Assembly (NCBI RefSeq): GCF_004010095.1
Contig: NZ_RRYD01000006.1
Location: 38,766-102,765 of the forward strand
DNA: 64,000 nucleotides
Direction: 5' to 3'
Source of the DNA: Lacticaseibacillus hulanensis
GTDB lineage: Bacteria; Bacillota; Bacilli; Lactobacillales; Lactobacillaceae
Shown: piece after piece, positions 6,589-15,801 of the stretch
How the letters are laid out: each line of letters opens with the position of its first letter
How positions within the stretch are numbered: position 1 is the stretch's first letter
Position numbers and translations under genes: made by a program
Notes under the pieces: generated by a model
Told to the model about the DNA's origin: nothing
What the model saw: only the letters and a program-made list of their open reading frames with translations
Databases searched by the model: none

Positions 6589-9441
6589 TTAACCGTGTAA
6601 ACCGACAACATTCTTCGCCAACTGATTTGCGCGCCGCTTAAGTCCAGTTGAGGCGCCGCCTTGGTGCACGAAGTAGAGTTTAATCTTCTTTTGGAGATCC
6701 AGCACCTCTTTTTTGTACGCCTGGCTACTTGGGTTGTTAGCTTGCCAGTCTCGCGCAGCCCAACCCTCTACGCCGTTGTAATCATAAACAATCGTTATCT
6801 CGGTAATACCGAACTCGATGGCCTTGTGCAATCCAGCAAGGACACCATCCAGTTGCGGGCCATAATCCCGCATACCTGTTTTCGTCTTGTCATGGCCTGC
6901 GCCCGCTAATTCCGTATTTTTACCTTTCGTCGTTAGTACGGCGCCGTATGCGTACGTGTCTGTCTTCGGGTTATACGCGCCGTCGACATACAGAACCGCG
7001 TCGGTCGTTGGCTTTGGCACACCACTGTCAGCGGTCAGCTTGAGCTTGCCACTTTTGCCCACCGTCACGGTAATAGTCTTAACGGCATCGTTTGCCAGCA
7101 TCAAATCCGCAATTGGGCTAATCAGCGCATCGTCGATCGCACGTTCCAGCGGCCGCGCCCCCATGTCTGGGTTGTAGCCCAGGTCAATGATGTGCTGCTG
7201 GGCCTTTGAATCGAGTTTCAAACTTATGCCCTGCTTTGCCAGCAAATTGTAGTAGCGCCGCATCTTGATTGCGAAGATCTCGTTCAGCGAAGATTTTGCG
7301 AGCGGCTGGAATTCAACGATGCTAGAGAAGCGGTTCAGCAGTTCTTTCGGGAACGTCTCTTCGAACTTGTCTTTGGAGAAGACGTACCGGGTCTCGGCAT
7401 TCTGTTGACCAAAGCCGGCAACCACATCCGCGCTCTCCATCCCCGCATTGGAGGTGAAAATCAGGATGTTCGACTTGAGGGAGAAAACTTGGCCTAACCC
7501 ACTGGTGATTCGGCCCTCATCGAGAACTTGGAGCATGAGGTTGTGCACGTCCGGCGAGGCTTTTTCAAACTCGTCAAACAAGACAATTGCGTTCGGGTGC
7601 GCAGCCAAGGCGTTGGTTAACTTCCCGCCATTCTTACTGCCCGTCCAAACAGGCGCACCACCGATCAGCTTGTATATTCCATCTTGCGGATTGGCGAACT
7701 CCGACATATCGAGCTTGATATATTCGGTTTCACTGCCGTAAAGGTCGAGGGCCAGCTGCTTGGCCAGCTCGGTTTTCCCGACCCCCGTTGGCCCGACGAA
7801 CAGGAACGAGGCAATTGGCCGATTCGGGTTATTGAACCCGAGGCTGGCCCGCGCCATCGCCTTCGCAACCGACTTTACCGCATCTTTTTGCCCGATGACT
7901 TGCTTATTCAGTTTTGCTTCCAGCCCGCGCACGATGCCGCGGTCCAGGACTGACGTTGGAAAAGTGTGGTACTGCGTGGCGAACACGTTCTGCACCGCAT
8001 CGTCATCAATGATCACTTTCTCAACGTCTTTACCCGTGCCCGGCGAACAAACCGCGGCGACCTGGTCCAGCAGCAGCAGCGCCTTTTCTGGGTCAAGGGC
8101 CTTAGCCAAAATCGTCCGGGAACCACTGGCGATGGCCGTAATTGCCTTGTCCGTGAACGCGACGTTGTGGTGCCGCTCGTACCGCGGCGCGTATGCGTGC
8201 AGCATGTATGCCACCAGGTCGACCGATAGCGGACTAAGCGGGAACTTGACGATACTGTACAGGCGCCCATTTACCGGCTGGTCGTTGCCCGTCATCAGGC
8301 GCAGGCTTTCATACTTTGGCGCCATCAATTTGTCATCACCTGTATTCCCAGGCAGCATCTGCATCACATAGCGCAGGTGCGGATTAAACCGATAGTTGGT
8401 GCTCGTCTTCACGTTGAGCAGGCTCACATTGCGCAGCTGCGGCAGTGGCGAGGTGGCCAAATCCCGGGCCACCTGGGTCAGAAACAGCTCGTAAGCCAGC
8501 TTTGACTTGGTGGCAATCACCACCGTCGCGCGCGCATCACTGGCGAGAATCATTTGCAGCTTCTTGGAATCTTCAGCGAAGAACTGCATGCCTTCGGGAC
8601 CTGGCAGAACCAGTTCCGCGGCCGGGTGGTTCTGGAAGAAGCTATACGCGGTCGCTTCAATCAGTGACGGCTTTTGGGGTACCATCTCTTCCGTGACGCG
8701 CGCAAAATTAATCAGCTGGCCACTATTATCCGTGTAGTTGTTGAACATGCGCGCGGTCGTCGCCATGACCGCAGCCGTCGTCGGACCGCCAAGCAGTGCT
8801 GCTTTTTCATCATCATTTTTCTCATTCGCCATACTCTCGCCTCCCAGGTTAGGAATATTGACTTTGGCGTTGTTTGATAGGTCCGCCACCAGCATCAGTA
8901 ACGGGTTATTGATGCGGCTTTGATCCGCAAGACTGGCCTGCGTCAGGGTAACGTCGAGGCGGTGCTGCTGAAGCCAGGTCGCCGCGTCAACGTTGATTTC
9001 GGAGCGGACATTCTCGTCTTGGCGGAACATTGCGTGAAAGGCCCGGATGAATTTGGTCGCCTCATTAGCATCGTAACCGAGCGGATTATTTGTCGACGGT
9101 GCGGCCAGATAAATCTTGGTCAGTTCGCTGAGTGAGTCGTCTTCGGCAAAGTTGTCGAAAAGCATGCGCATGGCCTTGACCGCCTGCATCCGGACCTCGC
9201 GCGGCAATTCGCGATTATTAATCTTGTACGTAATGGTCAGCATGTCATCGCCGGCCTTGCTGTAAAAAAGTTTCCGCCGCAGCTTCTGGTTATCGACTTC
9301 AGCCGCCACTTCAAGGAAAACGAACTGCCGACACACCGTGCATTGCGTGTAGATCAAGGTACAGTCGGAAAAAACCAGGAAGGATTCCTCCCCCGTTAGT
9401 CGATTCCCGCAGTTACCACAAATAAATTCTTCTGCCGTCAT
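6589..9441 (-). CDS. Zinc ribbon - ClpB-like AAA+ - RNase HI-like fusion protein
   Basis: This 950-aa protein has an unusual architecture. Residues 8-37 hold a CxxC...CxxC zinc ribbon (CGNC, CTVC). A middle region (about 250-490) looks like a degenerate Clp D1 module. It has no Walker A, but its helical end (HHNVAFTDKAITAI...PEKALLLLDQVAA) matches the D1 C-terminus of ClpB/ClpC. An intact D2-type AAA+ follows: VIGQKDAV, Walker A GPTGVGKTELA (about 548-556), Walker B VLFDEFEKA (about 618), sensor FTSNAG and the GARPLERAI small domain. The D2 pore loop, GYVG in ClpB, reads VWTG here. Residues about 810-950 are an RNase HI-like domain beginning LYVDGAYNPKTD. In it the usual catalytic Glu appears to be Gln (GPQLDGVLAGL) and the last Asp is Asn (RRANQLAK), so nuclease activity is doubtful. 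It has its own promoter. It could be a remodelling ATPase targeted to RNA/DNA hybrids, possibly a defence protein. Confidence 0.8.
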   Translation of the reverse strand: MTAEEFICGNCGNRLTGEESFLVFSDCTLIYTQCTVCRQFVFLEVAAEVDNQKLRRKLFYSKAGDDMLTITYKINNRELPREVRMQAVKAMRMLFDNFAEDDSLSELTKIYLAAPSTNNPLGYDANEATKFIRAFHAMFRQDENVRSEINVDAATWLQQHRLDVTLTQASLADQSRINNPLLMLVADLSNNAKVNIPNLGGESMANEKNDDEKAALLGGPTTAAVMATTARMFNNYTDNSGQLINFARVTEEMVPQKPSLIEATAYSFFQNHPAAELVLPGPEGMQFFAEDSKKLQMILASDARATVVIATKSKLAYELFLTQVARDLATSPLPQLRNVSLLNVKTSTNYRFNPHLRYVMQMLPGNTGDDKLMAPKYESLRLMTGNDQPVNGRLYSIVKFPLSPLSVDLVAYMLHAYAPRYERHHNVAFTDKAITAIASGSRTILAKALDPEKALLLLDQVAAVCSPGTGKDVEKVIIDDDAVQNVFATQYHTFPTSVLDRGIVRGLEAKLNKQVIGQKDAVKSVAKAMARASLGFNNPNRPIASFLFVGPTGVGKTELAKQLALDLYGSETEYIKLDMSEFANPQDGIYKLIGGAPVWTGSKNGGKLTNALAAHPNAIVLFDEFEKASPDVHNLMLQVLDEGRITSGLGQVFSLKSNILIFTSNAGMESADVVAGFGQQNAETRYVFSKDKFEETFPKELLNRFSSIVEFQPLAKSSLNEIFAIKMRRYYNLLAKQGISLKLDSKAQQHIIDLGYNPDMGARPLERAIDDALISPIADLMLANDAVKTITVTVGKSGKLKLTADSGVPKPTTDAVLYVDGAYNPKTDTYAYGAVLTTKGKNTELAGAGHDKTKTGMRDYGPQLDGVLAGLHKAIEFGITEITIVYDYNGVEGWAARDWQANNPSSQAYKKEVLDLQKKIKLYFVHQGGASTGLKRRANQLAKNVVGLHG

Positions 9442-9507
9442 TAACCCCGCCTTTCTGTGTGCAAGTACAAAAGCAACTGGACTAAATGAATGCTTTGGAG
9501 CTGATAC

Positions 9508-9536
9508 ATAATACCAAATTATTTATAACAATGCAA
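9508..9536 (-). promoter_or_regulatory. Promoter of the AAA+/RNase H gene
   Basis: On the minus strand TTGCAT (9531-9536) and TATTAT (9508-9513) are 17 bases apart, a good sigma-70-type promoter about 65 bases upstream of the ATG at 9441. With the terminator just upstream, it makes this gene a separate transcription unit from the kinase-like gene pair. Confidence 0.7.
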
Positions 9537-9585
9537 CCGCTGCCAAAGACCTTACATTTATGCAAAAACAGGTATCTTAAATATC

Positions 9586-9608
9586 AAAAAAGCCGGCATC
9601 TGCCGACT
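9586..9608 (-). terminator. Terminator after the 93-aa gene
   Basis: On the minus strand GTCGGC-AGAT-GCCGGC is followed by TTTTTT. The compact hairpin lies directly after the stop codon at 9613 and separates the kinase-like/93-aa unit from the AAA+ gene. Confidence 0.8.
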
Positions 9609-9612
9609 CCTT

Positions 9613-9894
9613 CTATACAAATTCTACACTCAGATTTTGCCGAAACTCGATATAGGGAATACTGCCGCCGGTCGCCGCGACAATCTGGTCAAGATTGACG
9701 TTTTGCCCCTCGAGGTCAGCATAACTGCGCAAGATAACCACCAAATCTGCAATCGTCGGGTGATTGACGACCTTGGGAAAGGCAATTTCGGCCAGCAACG
9801 GATTGTAGATGTTAACCTCTGCCAACTTGGTATTCTGGACATCCGTGGTGATTGCAATGATTGGCTTACCCGAGACCTTGAAGATGATGCGCAT
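9613..9894 (-). CDS. Hypothetical 93-aa protein coupled to the kinase-like gene
   Basis: The chosen ATG at 9894 overlaps the TAA of the upstream gene (TAATG) and has GGGAGG 8 bases before it; an in-frame ATG five codons earlier lacks this arrangement. The product is a small soluble protein (MRIIFKVSGKPIIAITTDVQ start) with no signal peptide or known motif. Tight coupling to the kinase-like protein suggests that the two are made in fixed ratio and may act together, as substrate, inhibitor or partner. No family is recognised. Confidence 0.65.
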   Translation of the reverse strand: MRIIFKVSGKPIIAITTDVQNTKLAEVNIYNPLLAEIAFPKVVNHPTIADLVVILRSYADLEGQNVNLDQIVAATGGSIPYIEFRQNLSVEFV

Positions 9895-10958
9895 TAGACC
9901 GCCTCCCACATTTGCTGATTCCGCGCATCGCGCAACGCCCCGAGTAATAGCTGGGACTTGAGCTCCACAAAGTAGCGTAGTTCAGCCCGGACTGCGGTCA
10001 CCCGCTTGCTGCACGCAGCAAGCTCGGCGTGCAGCCGGGCAACGTCAACTTTAAACGGCGTAAAACCATGGGCCACAATGAACTGCGCGTTGGTCGCGTA
10101 ATCGCGGCTGCACCCGAGGATGCCCCCACAGTCGTTGAAGAAGTCCTCTAGGTACATGGACACCAACTCGTCATCGAGCGTTTCCGCGCCAGACGCAAAC
10201 CGTTTGTCGGCCGTGTCGTTGTACATGCTCTGCAGGCACCGCCCGTAGTCGAAGTTCAGCGGCAGCACTTTGTCGGCGGTTTCGGCAAGAAAGATGGTAT
10301 TGGCGTAATTTCGCTTGCGGTCAATGTTGCCGGTGAGCAAATCAAAGCCGGCCTGCTGCACGATGAACCGCTGCGCCTGCGCGGCAGGCACGCCATAACG
10401 TGCGTAGAATTCAGTCATGTTCCGTAGCACCAGCGCGTTGTCACTGCACCGCCCAATGCGCTCCTCGAATTCGGCGGGCGTGACGCGATAGTGGTAATAC
10501 GGCACCGGGTTGCGGTCTAGGTCAGCCAGAATCACCTCAAGCATCCCGTCGCGGACATAGTTGGGCGAAGTGGCACCGGTGATGACCTTGCCGTTCTCCT
10601 CGACGGCGGCGAACTGGTAAGCGACGCAGGGAAAATCCGCGTCGGGAACCATACTCCGCACCAGGCAAGAGGTCACGTCCTCGGTCACCGAGGCAAACTT
10701 GTAGTCAAAGCGGTCCTCGAACTTCTTAATCAGCGCGGGCGGCAGTGCGTCCTCCTTGATGAACAAACGCGTCAATGTCCGCGCACCGTCCTGCAGGAAC
10801 GTCATCCCCTTCAGCTGGTTACCCTTGAAGCGGATGTCGCCGAACTTTTTGCCGGTTAGGTGGAGGAGGTTGGGGGTGTCGGCATCGGGGCGGGCGAGGG
10901 TGATGCGCTTTTGATTTGCTAATTCGTGCCAATCTGTCATAGAACTACACGCTTTCAT
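9894..10958 (-). CDS. HipA/CtkA-like kinase-fold candidate
   Basis: This 354-aa protein has in its C-terminal half LLTGNIDRKRNYAN followed about 18 residues later by LPLNFDYGRCL. That resembles the catalytic loop (D....N) and the D(F/Y)G-like metal site of HipA- and CtkA-type Ser/Thr kinases. The N-terminal half (KKFGDIRFKGNQLKG...) is not recognised. The start is unsure: the first ATG (10958) and an ATG six codons later both lack a strong ribosome site. It is translationally coupled to the 93-aa gene and sits between the AAA+/RNase H gene and BREX, so a toxin-like or defence-signalling kinase is possible. The kinase call rests only on these short motifs. Confidence 0.5.
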   Translation of the reverse strand: MKACSSMTDWHELANQKRITLARPDADTPNLLHLTGKKFGDIRFKGNQLKGMTFLQDGARTLTRLFIKEDALPPALIKKFEDRFDYKFASVTEDVTSCLVRSMVPDADFPCVAYQFAAVEENGKVITGATSPNYVRDGMLEVILADLDRNPVPYYHYRVTPAEFEERIGRCSDNALVLRNMTEFYARYGVPAAQAQRFIVQQAGFDLLTGNIDRKRNYANTIFLAETADKVLPLNFDYGRCLQSMYNDTADKRFASGAETLDDELVSMYLEDFFNDCGGILGCSRDYATNAQFIVAHGFTPFKVDVARLHAELAACSKRVTAVRAELRYFVELKSQLLLGALRDARNQQMWEAV

Positions 10959-11091
10959 AAAAAGTTATTTGGCAGCAACGTCGTGATAGTCTTCGGTACA
11001 ATTATCGCGCAAATATAGATATCAGCAAACTTTTATGGACGCTCTGACTCCTAATTTGTGCAGAGCTGCTGCTACCATAGCTGATTTGAAG

Positions 11092-11130
11092 AAAAAATCA
11101 CCGAGCAACTATACGAAATTGCCGGTGATT
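11092..11130 (-). terminator. Terminator of the pglZ-brxL unit
   Basis: On the minus strand AATCACCG...CGGTGATT forms an 8-bp stem followed by TTTTTTC, directly after the brxL stop codon. It marks the 3' end of the BREX locus. Confidence 0.85.
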
Positions 11131-11137
11131 AGATTGG

Positions 11138-13165
11138 TTATTGAACACCCAAAGCCTTGAACGCCGCTTCTTCAGGGCTGTTATACATAACAAGAGTAAA
11201 TGCTCCCATGAGATCACTTGGAACTGTGGCCATATCTACCATGGACGCACTTGGGATGAGTAATTTCTTGGCACCGGAATCGGCCGCTACTTGTAAGGTG
11301 TCAGCCAAATTTTCAGGCCGCTGGATAGACCCACCAATTGACAAATCGCCCAGTATTACCATCTGATCTTGTACTGGCCGCCCTGTCGCGATGGAGATTA
11401 ACGCAATGTAGGTTGCGAGCGAAAGGTGAGCGGATGAAGCTGAATTGTTCAGGTTCGTCACGTTCACCACAAAATCGTTCTTGCCCGGATTAATACGCTG
11501 ATCCACCGACCGATAGTTTGCACTAAGGAACTTAAAGGCAGTGTCCATTGCCTCTTTTGCTCCATGGCTCCGGCCAGTACCTGTCCAATCATGCTTGCCG
11601 TTACCACTGGTAACTTGTGATTCAAGCTTCAACAGGCAAATTCGATTGGTGTCATCATACGCGACAGTGTAAACCTGACCTGGATTAAGGGTACCAGCTG
11701 GAATCAGGGTTGAGCTACCCTGCTCCGGCACTGACACGAACTTCTCGTTGAGGTCATCTTTGTCAATATAGGAAAAATTGACATCATAGAACTCCATCCC
11801 GCCAATGCGCTTCAGCTGTTCCTTGACTCGCCGCCGCATTTCAAGGGCGAACTCAAGCACTTCAGCAACTTCGTCCTTGGTAAACTCACCATTTGGATAC
11901 AGGAGCTTAATCATCCCGGAAACTGTCTTACGAACGGCAATGGTGTCCCGCTGGTTCAGGTTAGTACCCAAGTTGAAGTATTCATCAAAGGCATCCCCAT
12001 AGGATATTTTGCGCAATTCACGCATTGCCTCAGCCCAAAAATCAGTGATGAAGCCAAACCCGCTAGTAAAGTGGCTGGGTTTAAACTTTGGTACTTCCCA
12101 ACCTGGCAAGTAGTTGTGAATGCGATCAAGAAATGCCGTGTCTGTTGCCATTGCTTCTGGGAATGGGTCAAACAAACTGGATGTTCTAAGCAACACATCA
12201 ACGCTCTGATCTATGTTACCGACAAATACCATCCCCGCTGAAGCCTGAATCTGGTCACGGCCTCGAGCGAAGGAACCAGATGCCATGTAATCTTTCATGA
12301 TTTGCACGCCGTCTTTGTCCTTAAACTTAATTCCAGCCACCTCATCGAAGGCAACAACATCCCACAGTCCGACCAACCCGGCCTTGTGTGAGCTCATGTT
12401 GTAAAACAGGTTTGCGACGGTCGTCTGTCCACCTGAAACCAAAATGGAATTAGGCGATAACTCTTTGTAGACATGCGACTTCCCGGTACTGCGCGGGCCA
12501 AGTTCTACCAGGTTATAATTATTCTCAACAAATGGAATGAGCCGGGAAACAAGTAGCCATTGTTCACGCCTAGTCAGCTGCGTGGGTTCCATGCCCGTAG
12601 TACGCAGGATAAGTGCAATCCACTCGTCTGTAGTGAATTGCTTACGACCATCGTAAATCTCGTTCATGTCGACGTATGGAACTTGAACTGGCGTCAAACT
12701 GTCGATAATGAAGGAATCTTCACCTTCGTGGTCATAACTCAGACGAACAATTGACCAAATGCCACCAACCAGGAGCCGTTCATACCTTTTAACGTAATCC
12801 TCGTCTACTGGTACTCGCTGAATACCGAGATTACTGAACGCTGCCTCATACCGGTCTTCAGCTGTATTTAGACTTACCGTCAGCTTATCAATTACCGTGT
12901 ATGCACCATACTCACGAATCTTCGACTTAACCTTCTCGGCCTCGTCAGGACGCACGTAATTGTTGGCGAGCGTTTTCTTTACACTTTCTACCCCACGCTC
13001 AATCTGATCCTCGTCTGAGCCATTTGCATATTGACCAAGTAAAAATTCCAGTACATAGGTTGGAACGTTCGCCCCTTCCTTAATTCGGGAGGTTAAGTCC
13101 TTACGCACGAATCTTCCCGGGAAGTTGGCTTGAAGTTTATCCAGCAAATCATACTGTGCGTTCAT
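11138..13165 (-). CDS. brxL: BREX protein BrxL (AAA+ with Lon-like C-terminus)
   Basis: BrxL is the last gene of type 1 BREX; the protein is an AAA+ multimer that binds DNA and is needed for phage exclusion. The 675-aa product starts at the ATG at 13165 (AGGTGA before it), giving the family-type N-terminus with FPGRFVRKDLTSRIKEGANV. A longer frame reading from a TTG at 13207 overlaps pglZ and is less likely. Walker A GPRSTGKSHV lies near 229 and Walker B VVAFDEVAG near 273. Residues about 540-675 resemble a Lon protease domain. The Ser position is kept (SASSAHLSLA), but the partner Lys appears to be Ala (ENLADTLQ), so proteolysis is doubtful. The gene lies 22 bases after pglZ on the same transcript. 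Confidence 0.93.
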   Translation of the reverse strand: MNAQYDLLDKLQANFPGRFVRKDLTSRIKEGANVPTYVLEFLLGQYANGSDEDQIERGVESVKKTLANNYVRPDEAEKVKSKIREYGAYTVIDKLTVSLNTAEDRYEAAFSNLGIQRVPVDEDYVKRYERLLVGGIWSIVRLSYDHEGEDSFIIDSLTPVQVPYVDMNEIYDGRKQFTTDEWIALILRTTGMEPTQLTRREQWLLVSRLIPFVENNYNLVELGPRSTGKSHVYKELSPNSILVSGGQTTVANLFYNMSSHKAGLVGLWDVVAFDEVAGIKFKDKDGVQIMKDYMASGSFARGRDQIQASAGMVFVGNIDQSVDVLLRTSSLFDPFPEAMATDTAFLDRIHNYLPGWEVPKFKPSHFTSGFGFITDFWAEAMRELRKISYGDAFDEYFNLGTNLNQRDTIAVRKTVSGMIKLLYPNGEFTKDEVAEVLEFALEMRRRVKEQLKRIGGMEFYDVNFSYIDKDDLNEKFVSVPEQGSSTLIPAGTLNPGQVYTVAYDDTNRICLLKLESQVTSGNGKHDWTGTGRSHGAKEAMDTAFKFLSANYRSVDQRINPGKNDFVVNVTNLNNSASSAHLSLATYIALISIATGRPVQDQMVILGDLSIGGSIQRPENLADTLQVAADSGAKKLLIPSASMVDMATVPSDLMGAFTLVMYNSPEEAAFKALGVQ

Positions 13166-13187
13166 TCCTACATCACCTGTATGTTCG

Positions 13188-15716
13188 TTATCCGATGTCA
13201 AAGCCAAAACCTCCTCCCGTAATTAGGTCCATCGTGTATGGGTACTTCGTTTCAGTATTATTGTCCAAGTTTCTCAAAACAAGGTAATACGTTTCCTTAT
13301 TAACGAACGGTTGATCTGCCAGCGTGAAACGTCGTGTGAATAATCTATTGCTTGGATTGATATCTCGACTGTCCACATTCATCTGAATCTCACCAGATAT
13401 TGGTGTTCCTTGCGCGTCCTCAAAAACAGCTGAGTAACGCGCCGCCGTAACCATCTCACTAATTGCACGAGTTTGATTCAAACGTACGATGACTTCACGT
13501 GAGGTGATTCGGTGAGCACCACTTGTAACATCAGTAAGTTCAACAGAGACAGCCTGAGACTTCCCAGATTGTGTCTTAATCTGCAAAACGGGCACAATCA
13601 TCTCTTGCGGTGAAGCCCCGCCGTGCACATAGTTCTGCCCCGCACCTGGTGCCTTAAATATCCGACCACTAGTCGGGTAACTCACCCAGCGAGAATCGTC
13701 ATTGCCAAGCAGCTCTCCTAACCGTTGACTCTTAACACCCACAGCTTCGATTGGGTCGGCTGCTATTGCGTATCTTTGTTCTTTACGGTCGGTTGGCGCA
13801 TCCACTTCAATTTTGTCCGCCTCGTCAATCGGAGAGGCGCGATAAATAAATCCGTGATCAGCAGTAATGATGATATTACGGACGCTCAGATTCCGTAATA
13901 GGCGCACAGCATCAGCAATTTCGTCAATTGCTGTCGCTGTGGCCGTGAACGTTTCATCTTCCTGCTTCTGTTTTTCACCAGTTGTATCAATCTGGTTGTG
14001 ATAGAGATACACGACCTTCTCATCGGCCAAAAATGATTTTCGCTGATCTGAATTCATGTTAATTCGAAAATCATCCAACTGTGCCGTCACGCTTGCAGGA
14101 TTTTGCTGCTGCAGGACTCGCCGTCGAGCCTCCTCCGTATTAGCCTTTTGTCCATCAACCAACACAGTCGTGTCCTGAACATATTCCAACTGGTGGTTTG
14201 GCAGCAAGGCAGGCATGCCAAAGTACGTCACTGACGGCAGAGCAGTGATTGCATAACTCATCTCAGCATGGTACATATCCTGATTGTTAAGTTCTGCCTC
14301 TAACTCCTTGGCTGCCTCAAACCGGAAGGCGTCGGAAATAATTACAACAGTACGCGAATCGGATTTACTGCCAACATAGTACTGATAAAAATTCCGCTGT
14401 TGCTCGTCATGACTGACGGAATCTGCCGCGTACACTTCCGCCCAATTCTGGATGCTTGGCGTTAGGAATTCATTAATGTATTGGCTTTCAACGACCCCAG
14501 CTAACTCACGAACTAATTCCCGCTCCATCGCTGGCAAACCATTCGCAAGTGCAACAAAATGACGGTACGTTTGATCTTTAATGTAACCAGATTCCGTATA
14601 CCATTCTATCTGTTCGGCCAAATCACGCTGTGGTAACTCAGTTTTAGAAGTGAGCAAACCTAGAGCCGAGAGAATAGCCGCGTATGCATCCTTGTATCTA
14701 TCCCCAAAATTCATCCGCACACGCACATTAACAATCTCGGCTAGTGAAAGTCGGCCCGCTTTTACCCCAAAGTCTCTGGCTTTGATGCGACCAACCATCC
14801 AACTAATAATCGTCTCATCAATAGGCGCAAAGGCATCGATCTTAACCAAGGACTCCATTTCAACATGCTGGAAAATCGTGGCGCCACCAATATACTGCCA
14901 GACTTCCTCAGCGAGTAGTTGCATCGTCTCATCGAGGCTCTTCTTGTCCCGGCTGCGCTCAATAAAGGCCACTGCATTATTCAAATTTTCCGCGGCGTAT
15001 GCATTTAATTTTGACGGTAATTCCAATTGGGCTTCATTAAATGCGAAGTTTAAAAACAGCCCTGCAAATAATTGATGCAGGTCATGCTTTATGTTGTTGA
15101 AGACAAATGCTTGGTCAACAATATCCCAGAAATCATCAAGCAACTCATACTTGGCGAACAACTGCAAATAATCGTTGTCATCCCCAATGCTCGAAGTTGC
15201 GACTGTTTGCAGCACATTGATCAATGTGGCCTCACTGGATTTGGTCAATACTGCCATCTCAACCAACTCAGGCTTATTGTTAGGCTTATACATCCGTGCA
15301 AACTCACTGGCACGCTGTTTATTGTTGAAGAACTTGCGCTGTGCCAAGACAAATGGACGCATGGAATTTGGCAGATTCAACTGATCCAAAAGCATTGCTG
15401 TTGCATCAGCAGTGTACCTTGACCCAAAGCGAATAAAGTCCGCCAAAAAATTACGCTCCAATGACGGTTCTGGAGCTGGCGAATATACTAGAGCCGCCCC
15501 ACCGGCACGATTGATTTCAGTAAGCTTCATCTTGGTTTGAAACTGTTCATCTTCTGCCATCTTGATGACTTCGACACCATCTGGTAATCGGCTAGCAATT
15601 TCGTCAATGTCCGAAGCAAAGCTCCCCATCTCGTCGTACCACACAACAAAGTGCTTGCTATCGGTAAATTTTGCCGTCAAACCAGCGACTATTTCATCTA
15701 CATTCAATTCTGCCAT
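13188..15716 (-). CDS. pglZ: BREX phosphatase-fold protein PglZ
   Basis: PglZ belongs to the alkaline phosphatase superfamily and is the signature protein of BREX, required for both methylation and exclusion. The 842-aa product carries VVIISDAFRFEAAKEL (about 384-399) with the metal-site Asp, YFGMPALLP, and IIITADHGFIYR with the Asp-His metal pair. The chosen ATG at 15716 gives MAELNVDEIV; a GTG four codons upstream (15728) is an alternative. It is separated from pglX by the inverton, so pglZ-brxL must be transcribed from a promoter left of the silent cassette rather than from the brxA promoter. Confidence 0.93.
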   Translation of the reverse strand: MAELNVDEIVAGLTAKFTDSKHFVVWYDEMGSFASDIDEIASRLPDGVEVIKMAEDEQFQTKMKLTEINRAGGAALVYSPAPEPSLERNFLADFIRFGSRYTADATAMLLDQLNLPNSMRPFVLAQRKFFNNKQRASEFARMYKPNNKPELVEMAVLTKSSEATLINVLQTVATSSIGDDNDYLQLFAKYELLDDFWDIVDQAFVFNNIKHDLHQLFAGLFLNFAFNEAQLELPSKLNAYAAENLNNAVAFIERSRDKKSLDETMQLLAEEVWQYIGGATIFQHVEMESLVKIDAFAPIDETIISWMVGRIKARDFGVKAGRLSLAEIVNVRVRMNFGDRYKDAYAAILSALGLLTSKTELPQRDLAEQIEWYTESGYIKDQTYRHFVALANGLPAMERELVRELAGVVESQYINEFLTPSIQNWAEVYAADSVSHDEQQRNFYQYYVGSKSDSRTVVIISDAFRFEAAKELEAELNNQDMYHAEMSYAITALPSVTYFGMPALLPNHQLEYVQDTTVLVDGQKANTEEARRRVLQQQNPASVTAQLDDFRINMNSDQRKSFLADEKVVYLYHNQIDTTGEKQKQEDETFTATATAIDEIADAVRLLRNLSVRNIIITADHGFIYRASPIDEADKIEVDAPTDRKEQRYAIAADPIEAVGVKSQRLGELLGNDDSRWVSYPTSGRIFKAPGAGQNYVHGGASPQEMIVPVLQIKTQSGKSQAVSVELTDVTSGAHRITSREVIVRLNQTRAISEMVTAARYSAVFEDAQGTPISGEIQMNVDSRDINPSNRLFTRRFTLADQPFVNKETYYLVLRNLDNNTETKYPYTMDLITGGGFGFDIG

Positions 15717-15754
15717 CTTGCTACCCACTCTCTACTCGCATAAATACTAGTTCT

Positions 15755-15760
15755 AGTATA
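15755..15760 (-). promoter_or_regulatory. Candidate -10 box of pglZ-brxL
   Basis: TATACT on the minus strand lies about 40 bases upstream of pglZ, in the short gap between pglZ and the silent pglX cassette. No good -35 is seen at 17 bases (TAGTCA). It sits outside the left inverted repeat, so inversion would not disconnect it. Confidence 0.35.
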
Positions 15761-15801
15761 GCTGACAGCACTTCCATTGACTATTAAATTCCGTGAATAT
15801 C

